This document shows positions 56,577 to 64,000 of a stretch of 64,000 nucleotides of DNA, piece by piece; the stretch's first letter is position 1; the number at the start of each line of letters is the position of its first letter. Made by a program: the position numbers and the translations under genes. Source of the stretch: Candidatus Leptovillus gracilis (GTDB lineage: Bacteria; Chloroflexota; Anaerolineae; Promineifilales; Promineifilaceae); NCBI GenBank assembly GCA_016716065.1, contig JADJXA010000001.1:930001-994000 (forward strand), given 5' to 3'. A model generated the notes under the pieces. The model did not search any database. It was not told where the DNA came from and saw nothing but the letters and a program-made list of their open reading frames with translations.

Positions 56577-57734
56577 ATGACTCTATCTGTTGCCCATAGC
56601 TGTAACACATGGCTTCCTCTCACAGAAGGCTGGCTTGACCGCCAGATACGATTTTTGCCATTGGCCGAGATTGAAGCGCATATCATCTGCGAAAGTACCC
56701 AAAATTTAGACACATTTGCCTGGCCCAACATCCACACCTTACCGCGCCACTCTCTGCATGGAACCGTCTTAAAAGGATTGCGTAAATTGGGGATGCCTTT
56801 CTTCTTTCCGCACGCCAAACGAGCGATTGCGGCGCACAACATTAAGATTGTGCATTCCCATTTTGGCAATCGTGGTTGGTTGGATTTAGGCTTGGTGAAG
56901 CAAACGGGCGCAAAACAAGTTGTGACCTTTTATGGCTGGGATGTTAATCATTTACCGCAAAAAAGACCGATTTGGCGCCAGCGTTACCAGGAAATGTTTG
57001 CCCAGGCTGAATTGATCTTGTGTGAAGGCTCCCACATGCGTCAATCTCTCCTTAAGCTAGGGGCTAACCCTGATCGGACACGTGTCCAACATTTAGGGGT
57101 TGCGGTAGATGAAATCCTTTTTCAGACCCGACAGCGGCGGCTCGATGAGCCACTTAAAGTTTTGTTGGCAGCCACATTTACACCCAAAAAGGGCCTGCCC
57201 GATGGATTGGAGGCGATGGGACGTTTGCGTCAGGAACAGGGCATTCCCCTACAGATAACCATCATTGGCGACGCACGCGCCACGCAAAAAGACCAGGCAG
57301 AAAAACAAAAAATCTTGGCGGCGCTAGACCGTTGGAATTTACGGCCGTTCACGCGACTCCTCGGCTACCAACCTTATGCCACCCTCTTTGCCGAAGCATA
57401 CCAACACCACATCTTCCTTTCCCCCAGTCGAACCGCGCCTGATGGCGACACTGAAGGGGGCGCACCAGTTAGTCTGATAGATATGCAAGCCACAGGGATG
57501 CCGGTTGTCAGCACCACCCATTGCGATATTCCTGAAGTTGTGCAGCACGGCCGTACAGGGCTGCTCGCTGCCGAAGGTGATATAGTTGGCCTTGTTCAGC
57601 ATCTGCACTGGTTGGCCGAGAACCCTGACGCATGGGCCGGAATCGGTACTGCAGGTCGGCAGCACATCGAACAAGAATACGATGCCAGACGTCAAGGCCA
57701 GCGTTTGGCTAAGATTTATCAGGAACTTGGCTAA
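56577..57734 (+). CDS. Glycosyltransferase family 4 protein
   Basis: A protein of 385 residues, GT-B fold. The acceptor half includes KIVHSHFGNRGWLDLGL; the donor half has VLLAATFTPKKGLPDGLEAM, LGYQPYATLFAEAYQHHIFL and the nucleotide-sugar site GAPVSLIDMQATGMPVVSTT, then IPEVVQHGRTGLLA. This EX7E-like region assigns family 4. The transferred sugar is unknown. Confidence 0.93.
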   Translation: MTLSVAHSCNTWLPLTEGWLDRQIRFLPLAEIEAHIICESTQNLDTFAWPNIHTLPRHSLHGTVLKGLRKLGMPFFFPHAKRAIAAHNIKIVHSHFGNRGWLDLGLVKQTGAKQVVTFYGWDVNHLPQKRPIWRQRYQEMFAQAELILCEGSHMRQSLLKLGANPDRTRVQHLGVAVDEILFQTRQRRLDEPLKVLLAATFTPKKGLPDGLEAMGRLRQEQGIPLQITIIGDARATQKDQAEKQKILAALDRWNLRPFTRLLGYQPYATLFAEAYQHHIFLSPSRTAPDGDTEGGAPVSLIDMQATGMPVVSTTHCDIPEVVQHGRTGLLAAEGDIVGLVQHLHWLAENPDAWAGIGTAGRQHIEQEYDARRQGQRLAKIYQELG

Positions 57735-57748
57735 ACGCCAACACCATC

Positions 57749-58420
57749 ATGTCTTATCTACCACGACGTACACTTGCATTGATAGCTGTTTGTTTCTTTT
57801 TATTGCTGCCTACCGTTCAAGCAATAGCGCGCAATGCCCTCTACGTCCTGGGCAACAAAGCGTATACCGCCCCGGCGAATCAGCAAGAGCAGTTAGCGCG
57901 GGTCAACCAGGTAACATACAAGATGGGGATGTGCGCCAACCAAACCATAACGGACTCAACGGCTGCAATCATCCAAAACTTCGATGATTGCTATGCCAAC
58001 CACCCGCTCCCACTACAGATCATCACCCATACCATTCAACTACCCGCCCATATTCTCGCAGAAGGCAGCTCCCGTCCCGGCGAATCAAGTGGTGATGTGG
58101 TTACGCTATTTGGGGTTGGGTATGTGCAAAGCCGTCTGTTTTTTCTGAGCGAGGAAACTGATTCATGGATTATTTCTGTTCACGCCAAACATGATGCGCC
58201 GGCTCCGGTCATATTGGAAATCTGGTTAGACGATCAATCCATCGGCCGGTTGGTTTTTGACAAAGGGGATGACACTTGGGAAACTTTGTCCCTGGCTGCG
58301 CCCATAAAGCCGGGATTTCACAATTTTTATTTCCGGTATGTAAACGACTTGTTTGACCAAGAACAAGGACTAGATAGAAACGCTTATATTGAGTACGTGC
58401 AAATAGCACGCAGGAATTAG
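57749..58420 (+). CDS. Exported protein with carbohydrate-binding-like domain
   Basis: A protein of 223 residues with an N-terminal signal (LALIAVCFFLLLPTVQA). The C-terminal part (WIISVHAKHDAPAPVILEIW, IGRLVFDKGDDTWETLSL, GFHNFYFRYVNDLFD, AYIEYVQI) resembles a beta-sandwich carbohydrate-binding module of the Ca-dependent xylan-binding type. Embedded in the polysaccharide cluster, it may bind the exported polymer. The family assignment is tentative. Confidence 0.65.
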   Translation: MSYLPRRTLALIAVCFFLLLPTVQAIARNALYVLGNKAYTAPANQQEQLARVNQVTYKMGMCANQTITDSTAAIIQNFDDCYANHPLPLQIITHTIQLPAHILAEGSSRPGESSGDVVTLFGVGYVQSRLFFLSEETDSWIISVHAKHDAPAPVILEIWLDDQSIGRLVFDKGDDTWETLSLAAPIKPGFHNFYFRYVNDLFDQEQGLDRNAYIEYVQIARRN

Positions 58421-58423
58421 GTC

Positions 58424-59959
58424 GTGGCAAATTTGGAAAGAGTAACGGAGATACCGCCTGGTTTAACAACGGCCAAAGGGCTGTGGTTTGTGCTTTTGTT
58501 GGCGGCTATGGTTGGCGCCATCATCGCACTCATGAGCCAGGAATATGTCTTGCTCATTGCGGTGTTGTTGGTCGGGCTGCCTTTTGCCACACTGGTTATC
58601 AGCCGACAGACACGGCCAACGGCCGTTGTCCTTCTCCTCGTCTTTGTCCCCCTTACCAGTATCCTCAAGGCCATCACAGGCTCCCGCTTTGCACCCCTTA
58701 CCTTTGACCTGGCTTTCCTCCTCGCCTTTGGGCTGTACATTGGCGAAAGACTTATGCGGCACAAAATTCGTTGGGGGTGGCTCGATTTTTGCTTTGCCCT
58801 TTTTTTCTTGTGGGCCTGTATACAAATGTTCAATTCCAATGTGCCTGGTTTGCAAGCCGGGGTAGAAGGGCTACGCAAGTTTGCGTTTGCCAGTATTCTT
58901 TTTTATGTTGGCCGCCATTTTTTCAACGACCGAGAGATGGTTGTTTTTCAGAAATCACTGGTCATTATTTCGATCTTCATCGCCTTATATGGTCTAAAGC
59001 AATTTTTTTTCATGTCAGCCATTGATTATCGGATGATTGAAATGGCCTCGGCCAGCCCTACAACCTATTTAATGGGAGGGTGGGTTCGACCATTTTCCAC
59101 CCTGCCTGGCCCCTTTCATTTAGGGCTATATTTGGTTGTAGTCAGTTTGCTTTTGCTCGCCCAACTTATGCTTAAGTATGGCCGCTTTTCTACCCGCGTA
59201 TTGATTCTTTTTGTTTTGGTCTTACATTTAGTTGTGCTGTTTTTCACCCGCACCAAAGGCAATTGGGTCGGATTCATAGCGGGGATTGTCGTGTTGATGA
59301 TTTTAAAGACACGACGGCCGTTAAAATTATCCATTCAACTTGCAGGAATTGCCTTAGCCGGCCTCTTGGTCGCGGCCGCTATTTTAGCTGTGGCCCCTGA
59401 CAATACATTCAAGGTATTAGATGACGCCATCATAGCTGTTACAAACCCACTAGAAGCCCCCACATTCTTGTATCGTGTTCAGCTATGGGAAGAAATCATC
59501 GTTCCTGCCTTGCGTGAAAACCCATTCTTTGGCTATGGAACCAGCAGCGCGGGCGAAGGCTTATCGAATCTATATCAAGGCACAGACTCTATACATTTCC
59601 CCAGCCATAACCTATACCTGAAAGTATTCCTGGAGTTAGGATTAGCTGGATTATTTTTGTTTTTGGTTATTGTGGCTGGAAGCTTATGGCACGGCTGGAG
59701 ATTTATTCAACGCCAGCAGACTATGCCGTTAGGAATCAGGTTAGCCCAATACTGGGGCATCGCTGCGGTAGTAGCCTTTTTAGTAGCAGGATTGGTCATT
59801 CCCACTCTAGATGCCTATCCGGCCAACTACTATTTTTGGTTGTTGCTAGGCCTTATATCCAGCCGTCAATTCACTCCGAAGCAGTCTATGAATCAACCCA
59901 CTCCTGAGCAAAGCCACGGTGAAGCGTCAATAACTCCAGCATTATCTCTAGAAACATGA
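58424..59959 (+). CDS. O-antigen ligase / Wzy-type polymerase 1
   Basis: A protein of 511 residues from GTG 58424 with many membrane helices. The Wzy_C signature lies around RVQLWEEIIVPALRENPFFG and GYGTSSAGEGL, then FPSHNLYLKVFLELGLAGLF, where the SHN-type histidine is the usual catalytic-loop residue. It polymerises repeat units or ligates polymer to an acceptor. The stop overlaps the next start by four bases. Confidence 0.88.
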   Translation: MANLERVTEIPPGLTTAKGLWFVLLLAAMVGAIIALMSQEYVLLIAVLLVGLPFATLVISRQTRPTAVVLLLVFVPLTSILKAITGSRFAPLTFDLAFLLAFGLYIGERLMRHKIRWGWLDFCFALFFLWACIQMFNSNVPGLQAGVEGLRKFAFASILFYVGRHFFNDREMVVFQKSLVIISIFIALYGLKQFFFMSAIDYRMIEMASASPTTYLMGGWVRPFSTLPGPFHLGLYLVVVSLLLLAQLMLKYGRFSTRVLILFVLVLHLVVLFFTRTKGNWVGFIAGIVVLMILKTRRPLKLSIQLAGIALAGLLVAAAILAVAPDNTFKVLDDAIIAVTNPLEAPTFLYRVQLWEEIIVPALRENPFFGYGTSSAGEGLSNLYQGTDSIHFPSHNLYLKVFLELGLAGLFLFLVIVAGSLWHGWRFIQRQQTMPLGIRLAQYWGIAAVVAFLVAGLVIPTLDAYPANYYFWLLLGLISSRQFTPKQSMNQPTPEQSHGEASITPALSLET

Positions 59960-61167
59960 ATCTTGTTGTCATCCCTTTTCACGATTGGAAAAAATGCGAG
60001 CATGAAGGTTTCCGTACCCGTGATGCCCATTTCATGCAAGAATTTGGTCAACATCCACAAGTGACCAAATTATTGGTTATCAACCGACCCCTTTCCTGGG
60101 CAGAAATGCTCATACTAAAGCGCCGCCGCTACCCCCAACACGGTCATTTGATTAGTCAGCATGGCGGTATGTACCTCTCGCAAGTAGGCGAAAAAACTTA
60201 TACATTAGATATTGTTGTTCCTGAGCTGCTTCGCCCCCTTCGCATGAAGCGCAGTTGGATACCCTATATTTTTGGCAAACCACAAATCGCAGAGCGTGTC
60301 AAACAAGCCCTGGCCCAATTAGAAATGGATTCTTCTTATAACATGTTTCTCTCTGCGCCATTATTCGTACCATTGGTGCAAAATCTAGCGCCTGAGTTTT
60401 GGGCTTTTGATGCGCAAGATAACTTATTGAAACAAGCGCTGTACCGTCACGTGCCTGACCTGGAAAACTTTTATGATTTTTGCTTAACCAACGCCGACTT
60501 CATCTCAGCCAATTCAGCCGAAACAACACAATGGTTCCACGGTAAACGGCCTGATGCCCAGTGGATACCCAATGGCGTGGACACAGATATGTTTTCACCC
60601 CATCAGACATACCTACGTCCAACCGATTTAGACGGCATCACCCCTCCCATTATCGGTTATGCCGGCAAAATGCAAGAAATGTTTGATGTGCAAGCCATCA
60701 CCCAAGCAATGAGGGCTTTGCCTGAGGCAAATTTTGTTTTTATTGGGCAGCAACTGAATCGGGAATGGGTAAAAGACATTTGGCAATATCCCAACGCTTA
60801 CTATTTAGGTGATAAACCGTATCATTTGCTGCCACAATATCTGGCAGCGTTTGATATTTGTATCATTCCTTATAGCATTGAGCGACAACATGGGGGAGAC
60901 CCTATTAAATTTTACGAATACCTGTCCATGGGCAAACCCATTGTTAGCGCGGATATTGGTGGCGTAGGTGTGTTTAAGGACTATCCACAAGTCTGTATTA
61001 CGCAAACGGCAGAGCAATTTGTCGCCGGCTTATGCCAAATGGTGGCTCTGCTAAAAGATAAAAAGCCGCTTAAAGCGATGCCCGTGCCGCTAGAGTATGT
61101 ATGGAAGACAAAAGCCGACCAAATTATCCAGGCCATATACCATCGGCGCTCCCCAGTGCAGGCGTAA
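59956..61167 (+). CDS. Glycosyltransferase (GT-B, family 4-like)
   Basis: A protein of 403 residues. It has an N-terminal acceptor domain and a donor half: WIPNGVDTDMFSPHQ, PIIGYAGKMQEMFDVQAITQ, YLGDKPYHLLPQYLAAFDIC and the nucleotide-sugar region GGDPIKFYEYLSMGKPIVSA. It is translationally coupled to the polymerase gene before it (ATGA overlap). The sugar is unknown. Confidence 0.9.
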   Translation: MNLVVIPFHDWKKCEHEGFRTRDAHFMQEFGQHPQVTKLLVINRPLSWAEMLILKRRRYPQHGHLISQHGGMYLSQVGEKTYTLDIVVPELLRPLRMKRSWIPYIFGKPQIAERVKQALAQLEMDSSYNMFLSAPLFVPLVQNLAPEFWAFDAQDNLLKQALYRHVPDLENFYDFCLTNADFISANSAETTQWFHGKRPDAQWIPNGVDTDMFSPHQTYLRPTDLDGITPPIIGYAGKMQEMFDVQAITQAMRALPEANFVFIGQQLNREWVKDIWQYPNAYYLGDKPYHLLPQYLAAFDICIIPYSIERQHGGDPIKFYEYLSMGKPIVSADIGGVGVFKDYPQVCITQTAEQFVAGLCQMVALLKDKKPLKAMPVPLEYVWKTKADQIIQAIYHRRSPVQA

Positions 61168-61168
61168 T

Positions 61169-61924
61169 ATGCCCCAAAACCTATTCCAAAAAATAACTGA
61201 ACGCACGATCCAGAAATTGAAGCATGATCCTGATTATCGGTTAGACACGAGCGTAAACGGCCGTATTCTATCCCAGGTCTTATGGCAGCGCGCCCTCGCC
61301 CAACTGCGTGGCGCCTATCGTCACATCTGGTTACAGCACAGCGATGGCCGTCTATTTGTTGGTCGCGCAGTTCGCCTGTTGCACCCCCAACTCATCAGCG
61401 TCGGCCGGGCGGTTATCATTGAAGACAATGTACTGATAGACGCCCTCTCCCAAAATGGCGTCGTATTGGGCAACAATGTCACCATTGCCAAATTCACCAC
61501 CATACAATGCACCGGCGTCATCCGTCACCTCGGCGTTGGGCTAACCATCGGCGACAATTCGGCCGTTGGCGCTTATTCGTTTCTAGGGGCACAAGGTGGC
61601 ATCGTGATCGGCAGCAACGTCATCATGGGGCCACGTGTTAGCTTTCACGCCGAAAACCACCGCTACGAGCGTACAGATATCCCCATCCGATTGCAAGGCG
61701 AGAGCCGGCAAGGGATTGTTGTTGACGATGATTGTTGGATAGGAGCCGGCACTATTATTTTGGATGGCGTACACATTGGCAAGGGATGCGTGATGGCTGC
61801 GGGCAGTGTTGTAACCAAAGATGTTCCACCTTATTCTGTTGCGGCCGGTGTTCCAGCTCGGATCATCAAACAACGGCCGTACCCCACTGCCACAGAACCA
61901 CACACCAAGGAAGGGCAATCTTGA
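61169..61924 (+). CDS. Hexapeptide-repeat acyltransferase (second)
   Basis: A protein of 251 residues. Long hexapeptide-repeat helix (LISVGRAVIIEDNVLIDALS, VVLGNNVTIAKFTTIQC, IVIGSNVIMGPRVSFHAENH, IVVDDDCWIGAGTIILDGVH) with the common ending VTKDVPPYSVAAGVPARIIK. It is typical of O-acetyltransferases that decorate polysaccharides. It starts one base after the preceding stop; its own stop overlaps the next TTG start. Confidence 0.92.
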   Translation: MPQNLFQKITERTIQKLKHDPDYRLDTSVNGRILSQVLWQRALAQLRGAYRHIWLQHSDGRLFVGRAVRLLHPQLISVGRAVIIEDNVLIDALSQNGVVLGNNVTIAKFTTIQCTGVIRHLGVGLTIGDNSAVGAYSFLGAQGGIVIGSNVIMGPRVSFHAENHRYERTDIPIRLQGESRQGIVVDDDCWIGAGTIILDGVHIGKGCVMAAGSVVTKDVPPYSVAAGVPARIIKQRPYPTATEPHTKEGQS

Positions 61925-63057
61925 AAATCGCTTTATTAGGCACTCGGGGCATCCCGGCCAGCTACAGCGGCTTCGAAACATGCGTGGAGCAGTTGGGGCA
62001 AAGGCTGGTTGCGCGCGGCCATCACGTAACCGTCTACTGCCGCTCCCATCACATCACCTATGACGGCGATTCCTACAAAGGGATGCGCCTCATCAAATTG
62101 CCCACCATTTCCAATAAGTATCTGGATACAATGGTACACTCCTTTATCTCTTCGCTGCACGCTTTGCCCCGGCGTTATGACATTGGTCTATATTTTATTG
62201 CCGGCAACAGCCCGGTAACGTGGATACCCAGATTAGTAGGCACAAAGACCTTACTCAATGTAGATGGCCTGGATTGGAAGCGCGAGAAATGGCCGACGGC
62301 CGCTAAAAAGTACATTCAGTTTGCCGAATACTTAGCCACCAAATTGCCCAATATTTACCTGACAGACTCAGAAGTTGTGCAAAGCTACTACCATGATCGC
62401 TTTAACAGCCAACCACCGTACATTCCCTATGGCTCAGAGGTGGAATTGATGCCGCCTGGCGAAACGTTGGCTCAGTTCGGTCTTGAACCAGGCAACTATA
62501 TTCTATTTGTTGGCCGGTTGGTGCCGGAAAACTGTGCCCATCATCTTGTGGAAGCATTCCGCGAATTGCCCACGGATATGAAATGCGTCATTGTGGGCGA
62601 TGCTGCCTATGCAGATGATTACATCCGCTCGTTGAAAGCCAGCGCGCAAGGGGATGCGCGTATTGTGTTTACCGGCTACGTGTTTGGCAAAGGGTATCAC
62701 GAGCTGGGATCCAACGCCTATATTTTTGTGGAAACATCTGGCGTTGGCGGAACGCACCCGGCATTGGTGGAGGCAATGGCTTTTGGCAATTGTGTTATTA
62801 CCCACGATACACCGGAAAATCTGGAAACGATTGGCGATGCGGGCTTTGCCTATAACGGCCGTTCCGGGGCCAACAGCTTGCGTGACATTTTACAAAACCT
62901 CCTGGCCGATCCTGAAACGGTAGTACATTATGCGGACCGGGCGCAAAAACGGGCACAGGCTCACTATTCATGGGAGACCGTCACCGACGCCTATGAACGA
63001 CTGTTCTTTCAACTCCGTAACCAACCTTTGCCGGAAAGATTAAAAACCTCAGACTGA
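61921..63057 (+). CDS. DUF1972-type glycosyltransferase (rhamnosyltransferase-like)
   Basis: A protein of 378 residues with a TTG start at 61921, preceded by GGAAGG and overlapping the previous stop by four bases. The motif IALLGTRGIPASYSGFETCV is the DUF1972 N-terminus seen in rhamnosyltransferases and related enzymes; the donor half shows YILFVGRLVPENCAHHLVEA, then SGVGGTHPALVEAMAFGNCV. An upstream extension of the frame lies inside the acyltransferase gene and is not used. Confidence 0.92.
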   Translation: MKIALLGTRGIPASYSGFETCVEQLGQRLVARGHHVTVYCRSHHITYDGDSYKGMRLIKLPTISNKYLDTMVHSFISSLHALPRRYDIGLYFIAGNSPVTWIPRLVGTKTLLNVDGLDWKREKWPTAAKKYIQFAEYLATKLPNIYLTDSEVVQSYYHDRFNSQPPYIPYGSEVELMPPGETLAQFGLEPGNYILFVGRLVPENCAHHLVEAFRELPTDMKCVIVGDAAYADDYIRSLKASAQGDARIVFTGYVFGKGYHELGSNAYIFVETSGVGGTHPALVEAMAFGNCVITHDTPENLETIGDAGFAYNGRSGANSLRDILQNLLADPETVVHYADRAQKRAQAHYSWETVTDAYERLFFQLRNQPLPERLKTSD

Positions 63058-63060
63058 CTA

Positions 63061-64000
63061 ATGTCCCGTTTACCGTTCAACTATTATTGGCTGGAGGGGA
63101 TTCTTCTTTCAGTTGCCACGCTTCCTCTGATCTTCCCTGAACCGATTCCACCGCTCACGGCCGTCTCCCTCCTCCTCCTCGCCCTCATCAGCAGCCTCCC
63201 CCTCCTCACACACCACCGCCCCATCCTACCCAGCACCCCCCTCAACCTGCTCGTCTTGCTCTGGCTGGTTGGCCTGGGCGTTTCCTTCCTCATCACCGCC
63301 GACCCCGACAAAACCCTGCCCCAGGTCACCCGCTTCATCGCCAGCCTGGTCATCTTCTACACCCTCGTATTCAGCCTGCGCCAACGCCGCCATCTGACCT
63401 GGTTTGCCTACGGTCTCATGGGCCTGGCCGCCCTGTTCGCTCTCGTCGCCCCCTTCGCCGTCCAGTGGAACCTGGCGAAAGGCATCCCCATCCCCAACGC
63501 CATCTACGACCTGTTTCCGCTGCTCGTCGCCGACGCCATCCACCCCAACATCATGGCCTCACTCATGGTTTTGCTGCTGCCCCTGCCCCTGGCCTATGTT
63601 TTGCTGCACTGGCCGCGGCGCGGAGTGGCCTGGTGGCTGTGCTTGGCCGCCGCCGTGCTGCCCGGTTTTATCCTCCTGCTGACCAAATCACGTGCCGGCT
63701 ACCTGGCGGCCGTCAGCGGTGTGTTGATTGTCCTCTGGCTGGCCCACCGACGCGCTCTGGCGTTGGCGCTGCTGGGAGCTGCGGCCGTTGCCATCCTCTG
63801 GCTTCTCAATACCACCGACCCTACCCTGCCCACGACCGCCAGCAGCCTGACCAACCCCGGAACCATGCAGTTTCGCCTGGAAGTGTGGCGCGTCGCCCTG
63901 GACATGTTGGCCGATTTCCCCTTCACCGGAGTTGGCATAGGGGCCTTCAACAATGTTGCCATGCGCCTCTACCCCCTTGCCGAAAACAACAACCCCGGCG
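63061..64000 (+). CDS. O-antigen ligase / Wzy-type polymerase 2 (cut by window edge)
   Basis: Open from ATG 63061 through the right edge, at least 313 residues. Many hydrophobic helices, LLTKSRAGYLAAVSGVLIVL and the Wzy_C-like region FRLEVWRVALDMLADFPFTG followed by VGIGAFNNVAM identify an O-antigen ligase/polymerase. It is the second of this type in the cluster. The C-terminus is outside the window. Confidence 0.85.
   Translation, partial: MSRLPFNYYWLEGILLSVATLPLIFPEPIPPLTAVSLLLLALISSLPLLTHHRPILPSTPLNLLVLLWLVGLGVSFLITADPDKTLPQVTRFIASLVIFYTLVFSLRQRRHLTWFAYGLMGLAALFALVAPFAVQWNLAKGIPIPNAIYDLFPLLVADAIHPNIMASLMVLLLPLPLAYVLLHWPRRGVAWWLCLAAAVLPGFILLLTKSRAGYLAAVSGVLIVLWLAHRRALALALLGAAAVAILWLLNTTDPTLPTTASSLTNPGTMQFRLEVWRVALDMLADFPFTGVGIGAFNNVAMRLYPLAENNNPG

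Overview
The window reads as a piece of a GC-rich bacterial chromosome, most likely Chloroflexota (Anaerolineae-like). This placement is an inference from protein style: a cysteine-free L31 with a helix-hairpin-helix tail, a very large secreted beta-rich protein ending in a hydrophobic FLPV-type tail, YD/RHS debris, and many palindromic intergenic elements. No rRNA or tRNA gene was recognised. Two sequence-wide signatures stand out: the palindrome ACGGCCGT recurs inside genes in every reading frame and between genes, and 7-nt-period repeat arrays sit just after many stop codons.

Layout. 1-2694: broken transposon in an RHS remnant, BTAD debris and palindromic mobile repeats. 2695-11143: penicillin-acylase-family hydrolase, DUF1232 protein, glycosidase-like lipoprotein, a membrane protein with two EAD-like domains and its partner, citrate synthase and GTP cyclohydrolase I. 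11321-22472: a two-gene NRPS-PKS assembly line, the main biosynthetic feature. 22587-27752: CCA-adding enzyme, hpt, tdk, rpmE, rpmA, rplU and a prepilin peptidase. 27912-31021: sugar ABC transporter lacking its ATPase. 31773-38879: giant secreted protein. 39061-43995: GNAT, an enolase-superfamily gene, proC and a pabB-pabC fusion. 44017-45869: an insertion sequence nested inside a MITE. 45932-48618: galE, xdhC-like and coxG-like genes. 48663-51213: PHA regulator, two phasins and a repeat protein, with shared palindromic operators. 51253-64000: exopolysaccharide cluster, running off the right edge.

How the genes work together. The NRPS has a formyltransferase, half a condensation domain, an adenylation domain split by a luciferase-like monooxygenase, and a carrier; the PKS adds KS-AT-KR-DH-ACP-TE. 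This predicts an N-formylated, oxidised aminoacyl starter extended by one ketide unit and hydrolysed or cyclised off. folE and pabB-pabC both feed folate. The exopolysaccharide block combines chain-length control, sugar amination, acetylation, glycosyl transfer, flipping and polymerisation. Several genes carry single-base frameshifts or a nonsense codon (folE, enolase-superfamily gene, phasin 2, second sugar permease), so real decay and homopolymer assembly errors both need to be kept in mind.
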